Source: MPNP01 sp965116235
GTDB taxonomy: Bacteria; Pseudomonadota; Alphaproteobacteria; Rhodobacterales; Rhodobacteraceae
Assembly: GCA_965116235.1 (NCBI GenBank)
Contig: OZ220496.1
Span: 124,001 to 188,000 of the forward strand
DNA length: 64,000 nucleotides
Direction: 5' to 3'
Position 1 is the stretch's first letter. Every line of letters starts with the position of its first letter. The notes under the pieces were generated by a model, which did not search any database, had not been told where the DNA came from, and saw nothing but the letters and a program-made list of their open reading frames with translations. The position numbers were made by a program, and so were the translations under genes. Of the stretch, positions 35,467-43,882 are shown one piece after another.

Positions 35467-37134
35467 GTGAGACGGTACCAGTTTGAGCTCTCACTAAGCG
35501 TCCTTAATCACCTTGGTCGCAATCTTTATCGAAATTTTGTGACCGTACTCGGTGAAGCTATTTCAAACTCTTGGGATGCCGATGCGAGAAATGTCTGGAT
35601 CAACATAGATCAGAAGAATTCATCGTTTTCTATCAAAGACGATGGTGTTGGAATGTCCAGCTATGATTTTCAGAACAAGTTCCTGAAGATTGGATACTCG
35701 AAACGTAAGGATGGGAAGCGGCACTCGGATGGAGAACGCCCGTTTATCGGTGCAAAAGGCATCGGCAAACTGGCTTTGCTTTCATGTGCAAGCCGCATTT
35801 CGATTTTCACGAAGACCACGGAGACTGACTACGTCGGAGGATCAATCGACAACGGTGAATTGGATAAGGCTATAACTGATGACCTCACTCCTCAGCAATA
35901 TGCTCTGGAGCAACTAGATATAAATCTGGCAAAGGGCTTAATAGAGGATCATCCACAGGGAACAGTCATCATCTTTCAGAGCATGAAGGAGCAATTGAAA
36001 AACTCAACAGCCTACATCAAGAAAATCTTGGCAATGAGCTTCAAATTCTCGCTACTGGATGCCGCATTCACGATTCACGTGAATGGCGAGCCAGTCACCG
36101 TTGAAGATCTCAGCGACTTGTCGGGAAACACGGAATTCATTTGGTTGATCAACAAGTATGAGGATGACTACACCTCGGCAATGAAAAACCTTAAGGCGGA
36201 CCCACAGCACGTCGTCACGGATTTGTCGATCAGGGGCTTCGTGGCATCGGTGATCAAACCGCGCGACGCAAAGATCAGCATGACAGACGAAAGGGCGTCA
36301 ATTGATCTTTTTGTTAATGGACGATTGCGTGAGAAGAACATTCTTCGTCACATCCCAACGCAACGAATTCTCGAAAGCTATATTTACGGACAGATTCACC
36401 ACGACACCATGGACCGAGAAGGAATAGATCCATTCACTAGCAACCGGGAAGGAATTGTTGAAGGTGATGCCACATTCAGTTTACTCCTTGAATACCTTAA
36501 GAAGGATCTGATTCCAAAAATTTTGGATGAGTGGGATAACTTCCGTCTCAGTCGGAACGAAGAAGGTGACGATGAAAATACAGCACGTTTTTCCAAGAAA
36601 CAGAGAAAAGCAAAGGCTCTGGTCACTGAAGCCAAGAAGGAATTCTCACTCCCTCCAGGTACACCTCAAAGAGATGAAGTGGAGGATTGGCTCACAAAAT
36701 TGCGGCCAGACGCTGAATTCAACATTTCTGCTTATGTGGATTGCTTTCTATCGGAGAACCTAATCAGAGAGTTCATAGAAAACCAATCGGTTGCTCTTAC
36801 CAAACCCGCTGAAGAAGAAATTAAGAAATGGAAAAAGCAGGAAAAGAAGTACCTTGAGGCCGCAAACATCAGCTATGAAATAACGCGGCCTGCGAATGAT
36901 CTGGCATACCTCGGAATGAAAGGTTTGAGCATTCTCTCGGAGGGAGGAAAAAGCGATGAAAAAGGTAAACCTATGCCTTTGTATCGTGATCAGATTACTT
37001 ATACTCCCATTCGGAATGCAGTGGGACATACCAGTTTGTTGACACAGAACGCAAAGAACCAGTTGAGCACGACACTCGAAAACATCAAAGCTCGACTTCA
37101 AAAGTTATTGAAAAAAGTGAAAACCGGCGTATGA
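35467..37134 (+). CDS. GHKL (MORC/MutL/Hsp90-like) ATPase of a restriction-type operon
   Basis: The 555-residue protein has a clear GHKL ATPase domain: the N-box GEAISNSWDADARNVWI (about residue 27), FSIKDDGVGMSSYDF (G1, about residue 58) and FIGAKGIGKLALLSCA (G2, about residue 94). A transducer-like region follows (ISMTDERASIDLFVNGRL), then a charged helical C-terminus with a likely coiled coil (EEEIKKWKKQEKKYLEA). No nuclease motif is seen. Such ATPases are thought to act as DNA clamps or signal relays with a methyltransferase and a nuclease; the nuclease partner is missing here. The GTG start lies one base after the methyltransferase stop. Confidence 0.85.
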   Translation: MRRYQFELSLSVLNHLGRNLYRNFVTVLGEAISNSWDADARNVWINIDQKNSSFSIKDDGVGMSSYDFQNKFLKIGYSKRKDGKRHSDGERPFIGAKGIGKLALLSCASRISIFTKTTETDYVGGSIDNGELDKAITDDLTPQQYALEQLDINLAKGLIEDHPQGTVIIFQSMKEQLKNSTAYIKKILAMSFKFSLLDAAFTIHVNGEPVTVEDLSDLSGNTEFIWLINKYEDDYTSAMKNLKADPQHVVTDLSIRGFVASVIKPRDAKISMTDERASIDLFVNGRLREKNILRHIPTQRILESYIYGQIHHDTMDREGIDPFTSNREGIVEGDATFSLLLEYLKKDLIPKILDEWDNFRLSRNEEGDDENTARFSKKQRKAKALVTEAKKEFSLPPGTPQRDEVEDWLTKLRPDAEFNISAYVDCFLSENLIREFIENQSVALTKPAEEEIKKWKKQEKKYLEAANISYEITRPANDLAYLGMKGLSILSEGGKSDEKGKPMPLYRDQITYTPIRNAVGHTSLLTQNAKNQLSTTLENIKARLQKLLKKVKTGV

Positions 37135-37256
37135 GTTGCGAAAGATAGTTTCAACCTCAAAGAGGAAGCCGTACGGGTTTCTCACGCACTCGGCTGATTG
37201 ATGATGCCGCAGCTGGGGCATGAGTCACTGAGTATTCGTTTGGGCAAGATCCTCTG

Positions 37257-38443
37257 GTAGTTTGATGCAATCATATGATACCCATTTTTCCAGAACCGTA
37301 CCAAGTCATCCGGCGACTTGCTCCAGCGAAAGGGTTGAGCCCGATGCTCGTTGTGATGCACAATGAACCCTTCCACCACCGCGACATAATCTGCCAGCGA
37401 ATTGACGATGGCATGCTTGAGCCACTGGCGGGCTAGCTTTGAGACGAAGCTCTTCACCGCATTGGCCCATGACGCCGAGGTCGGCGTGAAGTGACAGTGC
37501 CAGCGCGGATGATCCGCCAGCCACTCCAGGACCGTGGCCGACTTGTGCGAGGACACGTTGTCCAGAATGACATGGACATCCACGTCGGCGTCGAGGCCCT
37601 CGGCCACATGGTCAAGAAAGGCGACGAAGTCCTCGGAGCGGTGGCGTTCGGTCAGCCGGCCCGTGACATGACCCGTGGCGACATCCAAGGCCGCCAGCAG
37701 GCATGTGGTGCCATGGCGGACATAGTCATGGGTCCGGATCGCGGTGTAGCCGGGGGTCATGGGCAAGGGCTTCGGGGTGCGTCCAGGGCCTGGATCTGAG
37801 GTTTCTCGTCGATGGACAGTACGACCGCATGGTCCGGCGGGTTCACATACAGACCGACGACATCACGGATCTTCTTGGCAAAGGCCGGGTCGCGGGAGAC
37901 CTTGAAGTTCGACACCCGATGGGGATATAGCCGGTGTCGGCGCAGAATGGTGCGAACGCTCGACACGGCCACGCCCGTCTCGCGGGCCAGAGCCTTGAGC
38001 GTCCAGTGGCTCGCATGCTCCGGCGGCGGCTCCATCGCCGTCTGAACCACCTCGGCCACCTTCTCCTAGCTGATGGGTGCGCGACCGGGCGGGTCTTGTC
38101 GCGCCACAGACCGGCCATGCCGGCCTCCAGAAAGCGGTCCCACCAGCGCCACACCGTGAGCTTAGACACGCCAGTGCGACGGATGGTCTCGAACAGGCCG
38201 TGGCCCGCGCCCAGCGTCAGGATGATGCGGGCCCGCCAGACATGCTTCGAGGGCGACTGCAGATGGTCGCGGACCTCTTCCAGGCGTTGGCGGTCGGCGG
38301 CGGACAGGATAACGGGTGGGCGTGTGGGCTGGCCCATGATCAGCTCCATGTCAGTGGGATGAATGGTCCCGCCATCAGTGTTGGCTGAAAACAGTAAAGG
38401 ACATCCGACCGACAATAGGAACTGTTTGCTTCAATTCAACCAC
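37257..38443 (-). mobile_element. IS630-family insertion sequence, decayed second copy
   Basis: The element is about 1187 bp and very similar to the copy at 32329 but inverted. Its high-coordinate end (inverted: GTGGTTGAATTGAAGC) is followed by the expected TA at 38444-38445. The low-coordinate end, GTAGTTTGATGCAATC, is preceded by TG instead of TA, so the original target has been altered, perhaps by a deletion at this side. Confidence 0.82.
37258..38349 (-). pseudogene. IS630 transposase pseudogene
   Basis: Compared with the intact copy, this gene has lost four bases near 38088-38096, has a Lys-to-TAG change at 38066-38068 (IS-stop-EK where the intact copy reads ISKAK), and has lost one base near 37781-37786. 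The DDE segments (HVILDNVSSHKS, TSASWANAVKSF) are still readable but in separate frames. The natural stop at the IS end is also gone. It cannot encode a working transposase. Confidence 0.88.
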
Positions 38444-38444
38444 T

Positions 38445-38561
38445 AGCATTCTCAAAACTGCTGAATGCATTCAGCTACCATCGGAGAAGCAGCCTATCAA
38501 AGTACTCGAAATACTAAACAAATTACATGAAGAAGGGTTTCCCCATGTTCTTCCTTCATAG
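38445..38561 (+). pseudogene. 3' fragment of an unknown gene cut by the IS630 copy
   Basis: From the IS boundary the frame is open for 38 codons to a TAG. The peptide (including QPIKVLEILNKLHEEGF) looks like the C-terminal helices of a real protein. No family is recognised. Its orientation and position suggest it was the next gene after the methyltransferase-GHKL pair, perhaps the missing effector; the 5' part is gone on the other side of the IS. Confidence 0.35.
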
Positions 38562-38702
38562 CCAGTAATTTCCGTCAGTTTTTAGCCCTCATATTAGGTA
38601 ATACCATGATATCAAAGCGCTGACCAAGCCTATAACTCGAAAAGTCTTGATGCGCGTAGCCACGCTGCTCCCTCAAGTTCCCGTGAGGCGATCTTCCCGC
38701 TT

Positions 38703-39167
38703 TCAACTCGACACCTCAATTATATTAACACCTGCTTCTCCCAACATCGTACTGCCGGCACGAAAACTGTTGTCCAAGGCCCCATCGGCTTCTGGGATTG
38801 GCGGACAAACAATTGTTCTGATCCCGGACTGAATGATAGCGCGACTGCAATCGGCACACGGAAAACGATTCACATACATCGTCGCGCCGACCACCGAGAC
38901 ACCAACTCTCGCCGAATTATAGAGTGCGTTGCGCTCGGCGTGTTCGAACCAGAAAAACTTCTCACCACTCGCGCGGTCGAAACGATTTTGGTCCCAGCCC
39001 GACACCCCTCGCGGGAATCCATTGTACCCGGTCGAAAGAATGACATGCCCATCCCCGACAATGACACAGCCCACCAGGAAATGTGGATCTTCAGACCATT
39101 GTGCGATGTGATCGCACAGGCCCATAAACCGACTATTCCATATTCGCGGATCGGCCAAATCATTCAT
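38703..39167 (-). CDS. dCMP deaminase-like cytidine/deoxycytidylate deaminase
   Basis: The 154-residue protein has the zinc-dependent deaminase motifs HAERNAL (His ligand and catalytic Glu) and FPCADCSRAI (two Cys ligands), with the dCMP-deaminase-type GYNGFPRGVSG before them. Known relatives convert dCMP to dUMP. It is the last gene of a nine-gene catabolic-looking operon and overlaps the upstream small gene by ATGA. That context suggests, as inference only, that it may deaminate an aminated ring intermediate rather than serve nucleotide synthesis. Confidence 0.85.
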   Translation of the reverse strand: MNDLADPRIWNSRFMGLCDHIAQWSEDPHFLVGCVIVGDGHVILSTGYNGFPRGVSGWDQNRFDRASGEKFFWFEHAERNALYNSARVGVSVVGATMYVNRFPCADCSRAIIQSGIRTIVCPPIPEADGALDNSFRAGSTMLGEAGVNIIEVSS

Positions 39168-39376
39168 CCCGCAAAAACATGAGACGTCTTGATCGTCGTA
39201 TCGAATTCCTTGGCGTGACTGCCTTGTTCCCAGGCACCGAACGACAAGTTCCTGCGGCGGCCAAAGGGCAAAAGAGAGTCAACGCCGGTAGTCGGGAAAT
39301 TGACCGTAAACTTCTCACGATGAAGGCCTTGGCTTTCTCCAGCCCACATCAAAACAACTGCTTTTGCCTCGCTCAT
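39164..39376 (-). CDS. Small unknown protein in the catabolic operon
   Basis: The 70-residue product (starting MSEAKAVVLMWAGES) matches no family I know. It has no membrane segment or signal peptide and no cysteines. What supports it as a gene is position: its start overlaps the ferredoxin stop as ATGA and its stop overlaps the deaminase start as ATGA. It could be a subunit or chaperone of a neighbouring enzyme. Confidence 0.55.
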   Translation of the reverse strand: MSEAKAVVLMWAGESQGLHREKFTVNFPTTGVDSLLPFGRRRNLSFGAWEQGSHAKEFDTTIKTSHVFAG

Positions 39377-39723
39377 GATGTCGCCAATGAAGGTGCAATG
39401 GAGGCTGGATGGTTCCGAACCTCTTCAGGGTCATCCAATGGTTCATCGTTGCGGGACCAGCCGCCCGGTTCGATCATGTTGCCGTCTGCATCCTTGAACA
39501 GGGAGGCATTGATGCTGAGGAAATGTTCCTCGTCGGACGGCACCTCGTCATCGTATCGAATGGCGTCGACGGGGCAGATCGTCTCACAAATACCGCATTC
39601 GATACACTCCGTGGGGTGAATGTAAAACATCCGTTCGCCTTCGTAGATGCAATCGACGGGGCAGGCAATCGCACACGTCCCATCTTTCACATCTATGCAC
39701 GGGCTCATAATTACGAGGGTCAT
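39373..39723 (-). CDS. 7Fe/8Fe ferredoxin (FdxA-like)
   Basis: The 116-residue protein contains CIDVKDGTCAIACPVDCIYE followed by ECIECGICETICPVDAI. The second has a full CxxCxxC...CP cluster motif; the first has the altered spacing of seven-iron ferredoxins. The C-terminal extension (SEEHFLSIN-like, PGGWSRNDEP) is as in FdxA-type proteins. It probably passes electrons to or from the FAD oxidoreductase in the same operon. Two bases separate it from the crotonase stop. Confidence 0.9.
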   Translation of the reverse strand: MTLVIMSPCIDVKDGTCAIACPVDCIYEGERMFYIHPTECIECGICETICPVDAIRYDDEVPSDEEHFLSINASLFKDADGNMIEPGGWSRNDEPLDDPEEVRNHPASIAPSLATS

Positions 39724-39725
39724 TG

Positions 39726-40502
39726 TTACTTCCCAAGCCAGACCGGGGGTCGCTTTTCCTGAAACGCCGCCACTCCCTCATTTGCATCCTCAGACGAAAG
39801 AGCCTTCTGAAGTGCATCGTTGTGAAGTGAGTATGCATCGTGAACTGGCAGATGCATGGTTTCTCGTGCCACAGATTTGATCGCACGGTTGCTGAGCGGC
39901 GCACATGACAAAACATCGGCAACCCATCGGTCGGTTTCAGCGTCGAGTTCGTCAGCCGGAGCAACAGCATTCACCAAGCCGTACCTTGCCATCTCGCTTG
40001 CAGAGAAGCGTCGTCCCGTCAGCATCATGCCGAGTGCAATGTTTCGCGGCAAAATTCGCGGCAAAATTATCATGCCTCCGTCAAGCGGCACCCGTCCAAC
40101 CTTTGCCTCAGGCAGGGCGAACCATGCGGTCTCCGCGGCGACAACTATGTCACAACCCAACACCATCTCGAATCCGCCGCCCAGTGCCATGCCATTGACA
40201 CGGGCAATGACTGGCACCGACAGTGTGTGTCTCAACGCAAGATCACGAAACCCGTGTCGGATTTTTTCGTGCCAGTAATCGACTCCACTCGGTCCATGAG
40301 TGTCCTTCAGATCGGCACCTGCTGAAAACGCCTTGTCGCCAGTTCCGGTTAGAACAACGCAACGAATGTTCGAATCGGCCTCTATCTCGTCCCAGATTGA
40401 GGCAAGACGTTCGGCTGAAGCCCGATCAATGGCGTTGCGTCGTTCGGGGCGATCAATCGTCACCCGTGCCACATGATCCGAAACTGTCAGGTGGATGCTC
40501 AT
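39726..40502 (-). CDS. Enoyl-CoA hydratase/isomerase (crotonase family)
   Basis: The 258-residue protein starts at MSIHLTVSD, with ATGA overlap to the CoA-transferase stop. Crotonase landmarks are VTIDRPERRNAID, the first oxyanion-hole segment AFSAGADLKD, the second GMALGGGFEMVLGCD, and LPEAKVGRVPLDGG with one acidic residue near the usual catalytic position. Expected activity is hydration, isomerisation or ring hydrolysis of an acyl-CoA. Within the operon it would act after CoA activation by the class III transferase. Confidence 0.9.
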   Translation of the reverse strand: MSIHLTVSDHVARVTIDRPERRNAIDRASAERLASIWDEIEADSNIRCVVLTGTGDKAFSAGADLKDTHGPSGVDYWHEKIRHGFRDLALRHTLSVPVIARVNGMALGGGFEMVLGCDIVVAAETAWFALPEAKVGRVPLDGGMIILPRILPRNIALGMMLTGRRFSASEMARYGLVNAVAPADELDAETDRWVADVLSCAPLSNRAIKSVARETMHLPVHDAYSLHNDALQKALSSEDANEGVAAFQEKRPPVWLGK

Positions 40503-41683
40503 TTTGCCCAATCACCCTCGGTGGCACCTGCATAGAGTTCACGCAAAACCGCTTCCGTATGTTCTCCGAGTGTCGGCGGTGCTTGGCGAACAACAAGGGG
40601 GGCGGCACTCATATGTACAGGCGATCCAACGAATTTAACAGATCCATGGTATCGGGTTTGTATTGTCACGAGCATCTCGTTGATCGTCGTTTGCGGATCG
40701 TCAAGCGCCTCGCCTAGTTCACGCACCGGGGCACACAGCAAATCCCGTGCTTCAAGTCTTGCTAGCCAATGTTCCGTGGTATTCGTCACCAACACCTCTC
40801 GAAACCGCTGGTGAAGATGAGGTTTTGCCTGTCGCTGACTAACCAGGTCAGGGTATTCGGGGGACAGATCTTCAATGCCTAGCGCAAGACATATGTCCTG
40901 GAGCGGGTTCGCCTTGAATGCACCAACGACGACCAGCGCACCGTCCGCAGTTTCGAATAGCCCTGTCAAGGGCATGGCTGCCCAATTCAATACCTCGCCA
41001 TGTGCGTTCCACTGCGCTGCTTCCTGCATCTGCATGGCAATCATGCTGTCATAAAGCGATACATGGACTTGTTGCCCATGCCCGGTTTTCTCACGCGCGA
41101 GAAGTGCCGCCAAGATTCCCTGTACAAGGTGCATTCCAGCGGTGTAATCACATAGCGTCGTAGGGTAGATCGACCGTGGCACCGATGGATCTGATGTTTT
41201 GCCCATCACTCCCGTCAATGCCTGTGCGAGCACGTCCTGACCGCCCTTGTGTGCATAAGGACCGACTTGCCCGAATCCGGTTCCCGACGCGCAGATGATC
41301 CTGGGATTGATCGCGCTGAGCGATTTGTAGTCGAGACCAAGTCGTTCCATCACTTCGGCTCGAAAGTTATCCACCACTACGTCCGCGGTCTCGACTAGCT
41401 TGAGGACTGTCTGGCGACCGACTTCAGATTTCATGTCAATCGCAACCGACCGCTTGTTTCGATTGAGCGAGCAAAATATGACATTGTTCTGCTGTTCTTC
41501 CGTTTGACTGCCGAAAAAATTACGCGAAAGATCCCCCGTTCCGGGTCGCTCAACCTTGATGACATCAGCTCCGAAATCACCGAGCATCTGGGTTGCGCAA
41601 GGACCGAGCATAACCTGTGTAAAATCAATGACACGCACTCCACTCAGGGGCAGCACTGTATTGGCGTCGGTTGGCCTTGTCAT
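40499..41683 (-). CDS. Class III CoA-transferase (CaiB/BaiF family)
   Basis: The 394-residue protein starts with PLSGVRVIDFTQVMLGPCA and contains MLGDFGADVIKVERPGTGD and NRNKRSVAID, all hallmarks of the family. The catalytic Asp is expected in TLCDYTAGMHLVQGILAAL (about residue 175). These enzymes move CoA between carboxylic acids. Here it probably activates the acid made from the imported substrate. It overlaps both neighbours by ATGA. Confidence 0.92.
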   Translation of the reverse strand: MTRPTDANTVLPLSGVRVIDFTQVMLGPCATQMLGDFGADVIKVERPGTGDLSRNFFGSQTEEQQNNVIFCSLNRNKRSVAIDMKSEVGRQTVLKLVETADVVVDNFRAEVMERLGLDYKSLSAINPRIICASGTGFGQVGPYAHKGGQDVLAQALTGVMGKTSDPSVPRSIYPTTLCDYTAGMHLVQGILAALLAREKTGHGQQVHVSLYDSMIAMQMQEAAQWNAHGEVLNWAAMPLTGLFETADGALVVVGAFKANPLQDICLALGIEDLSPEYPDLVSQRQAKPHLHQRFREVLVTNTTEHWLARLEARDLLCAPVRELGEALDDPQTTINEMLVTIQTRYHGSVKFVGSPVHMSAAPLVVRQAPPTLGEHTEAVLRELYAGATEGDWAK

Positions 41684-43047
41684 TTCGTCACCTCGGAATC
41701 TTCAATTAGTGCGTTGGGTGATGGCTTGTCACCAGGGTCAGCACCTTGTGACCGCATGCGTTTTTGAATATCCCGATAATTGACGTTCCGGAGGGCAGTA
41801 TCGCTATCCAGAGCCAAGGCCACTGCAATCCCCGCCGCTTCACCTTGTGCCATGCAAGGAGGAATCTCACGGGAGAGTTTCTGTGCTTCACACTCCACCG
41901 AATAATGACGCCCTGCAACGATCAGATTGTCGATATCCTTGGGCAACAAGGCTCGATAGGGTGTATAGTAGTCCCGCCCGCGGCACACCGTGTCCGCGAA
42001 ATAGCGGCGCGACTTGATGTCGTCCTTGGTCACCACGTACTCACCTAGAAGCAGGCGGGTCTGACGGATACCCATTTGCTCGGCAGCACCCAGCATTTTG
42101 GCATTCTCGAAACCCGGCAAGTTCTTTTGAGCGAATGAGAGCAGGTTCATCATCCGCTCGCGCCCTTCGTACTCTGCAGCGACCATGTCTTCCACCGAGA
42201 TTCCATCGTATCCCGGCATGTGGGGGCAGTTGCACCATACAATGCCCGGCAACGGGGTTTTCAGCCACCACATTCCCCAAGCCCCGCCGATTTCTCGGCG
42301 TGCGGCGCGATCAAGCTTCTTGTACGCCTCGGGATTGGCATATTCGAAAGCCTCCGCCTTATCCGTGTCCACATCACAGAGTCGGAACACAGTGGTCACT
42401 ATGTACTGACCGTCAATGTAGGACGCACCACTCGCGACGCCGACGTCCAAGTCTCCGGTCGCGTCAACGACCATCCGAGCACGAATGACCTGACGGCCCA
42501 TCTTTGTCTGAACAATAACTCCCTTTATTCGACAATCTTCGACCAAAGCATCAGAAAACCAGGAATGCAGTCTCAAACTGACATTCGCGTCCTTGAGAAT
42601 GTCCAGGCTAACGCGCTTCCACGCGTCAGGGTCGAATGCAACGGCGTGAATAATGGGTTGGGGCATGCCGGCCTTGTGAAAATCAATACATCCCCACCGC
42701 GACCACTTTCGCCACATCTCCCAGTTTGTCTGGCAGTCCTCCTGCGGGGGATACACCGCTGCATCCTGACGTTCCAGTCTCTCTACGACCTCGGTAACGA
42801 GGCCCGTTGTGACAATCTCGTTGCCCTCATTGACCATATCATCAAGCACCAAAACCATGCCCCCGGATGCCATGCCTCCAAGATGATGGTAGCGTTCAAT
42901 CAATGTGACACGGGCACCATTCCTGGCCGCGGACACGGCCGCGCATAAACCAGCGGATCCCCCACCAACAACGACCACATCGGTATCTTCGACAATCGGA
43001 AGCTGTTCACCTTTGACTTGAAGCAGCGTGTTCTTATGATGTGTCAT
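41680..43047 (-). CDS. FAD-dependent oxidoreductase (FAD_oxidored family)
   Basis: The 455-residue protein has the N-terminal dinucleotide motif VVVGGGSAGLCAAVSAARNG followed by ERYHHLGGMASGGMV, typical of the PF12831-type flavoproteins. VVDATGDLDVGVASG is the second FAD-contact motif, and NLIVAGRHYSVE and CMAQGEAAGIAVALAL close the FAD site. The start MTHHKN follows GGAG by 8 bases; earlier in-frame codons lie in the permease gene. The substrate is unknown. It probably exchanges electrons with the ferredoxin two genes downstream. Confidence 0.85.
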   Translation of the reverse strand: MTHHKNTLLQVKGEQLPIVEDTDVVVVGGGSAGLCAAVSAARNGARVTLIERYHHLGGMASGGMVLVLDDMVNEGNEIVTTGLVTEVVERLERQDAAVYPPQEDCQTNWEMWRKWSRWGCIDFHKAGMPQPIIHAVAFDPDAWKRVSLDILKDANVSLRLHSWFSDALVEDCRIKGVIVQTKMGRQVIRARMVVDATGDLDVGVASGASYIDGQYIVTTVFRLCDVDTDKAEAFEYANPEAYKKLDRAARREIGGAWGMWWLKTPLPGIVWCNCPHMPGYDGISVEDMVAAEYEGRERMMNLLSFAQKNLPGFENAKMLGAAEQMGIRQTRLLLGEYVVTKDDIKSRRYFADTVCRGRDYYTPYRALLPKDIDNLIVAGRHYSVECEAQKLSREIPPCMAQGEAAGIAVALALDSDTALRNVNYRDIQKRMRSQGADPGDKPSPNALIEDSEVTK

Positions 43048-43081
43048 TTTCGTGTTCTCCAACATTTTCTGACAAGACGGT

Positions 43082-43882
43082 CTACCAGCGCACAATCCGT
43101 CTCTCGGCGATGATCACCAATGTAAACAGCATTACCGACAGTCCCGAAGACAGAAAAACCGTCGCATAGAGAAGCGATGAACGAAAATTGAAGGTACTGT
43201 CTATTATAAGTGCCCCCAACCCCCTGTCAGCTCCGACCCACTCGCCGACAATCGCACCGATCACACAGGTTGTTGCGGCGATTCTCAGCGCCGAAAACAG
43301 GAAAGGCAACGACGAGGGTAGCCGAATCTTCCAAAAAATCTCTGATTTCGACGCTGAAAGGATTCGTGCTAGATCCAGGGTCTGTGGACTGACCGACTGC
43401 AAGCCGCGTACCATGTTCACAAGAGTCGGGAAGAAGCAGATCAGTGCGGCGATCACGACCTTTGCTGTCAATCCTGCCCCAAAAATAAGGACGAGGATCG
43501 GAGCAATCGCCAGTATGGGTATGGTGTTGATGAAGACGGCTATAGGGAAAAAGGCCCGTTCAACCGTGTGACTGTGCACGAAGGCAATGGCGATAAGGAT
43601 CGCGGCCGTGTTCCCGAACAGAAATCCGAGGACGCTTTCGAGAAAAGTCGGCCAGAAATTCTTCATCAACAGGGGCCAGTCTTCAACCAGCGTCCGGCCA
43701 ACATCGCTTGGTGCCGGCGCGATATAGGCTGGAATCTGAAACAGCCAAACGCCGGCTTCCCAGATCACAAGCAAGCCAATCGCTGTCCCGAGCGGTATGG
43801 CATACGCCCCCACCCGCTCAAGCACTCGCTTGTGCATCTTCAGTTCCTGGATCTGTACCGCAGTTGCTTCTGGACTTGCCAT
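43082..43882 (-). CDS. NitT/TauT-type ABC transporter permease
   Basis: The 266-residue protein has about six membrane helices and the permease EAA-like loop LARILSASKSEIFWKIRLPS followed by LPFLFSALRIAATTCVIGAI, as in SsuC/TauC/ThiX-type permeases. The ATG shares one base with the ATPase stop (TGATG). It forms the membrane channel for the importer with its neighbours. Confidence 0.92.
   Translation of the reverse strand: MASPEATAVQIQELKMHKRVLERVGAYAIPLGTAIGLLVIWEAGVWLFQIPAYIAPAPSDVGRTLVEDWPLLMKNFWPTFLESVLGFLFGNTAAILIAIAFVHSHTVERAFFPIAVFINTIPILAIAPILVLIFGAGLTAKVVIAALICFFPTLVNMVRGLQSVSPQTLDLARILSASKSEIFWKIRLPSSLPFLFSALRIAATTCVIGAIVGEWVGADRGLGALIIDSTFNFRSSLLYATVFLSSGLSVMLFTLVIIAERRIVRW

Noticed and set aside
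32329..38443. Composite transposon made of the two inverted IS630 copies
   Set aside because: IS630 elements normally move singly, the copies are diverged, one is dead, and no target duplication surrounds the whole unit.
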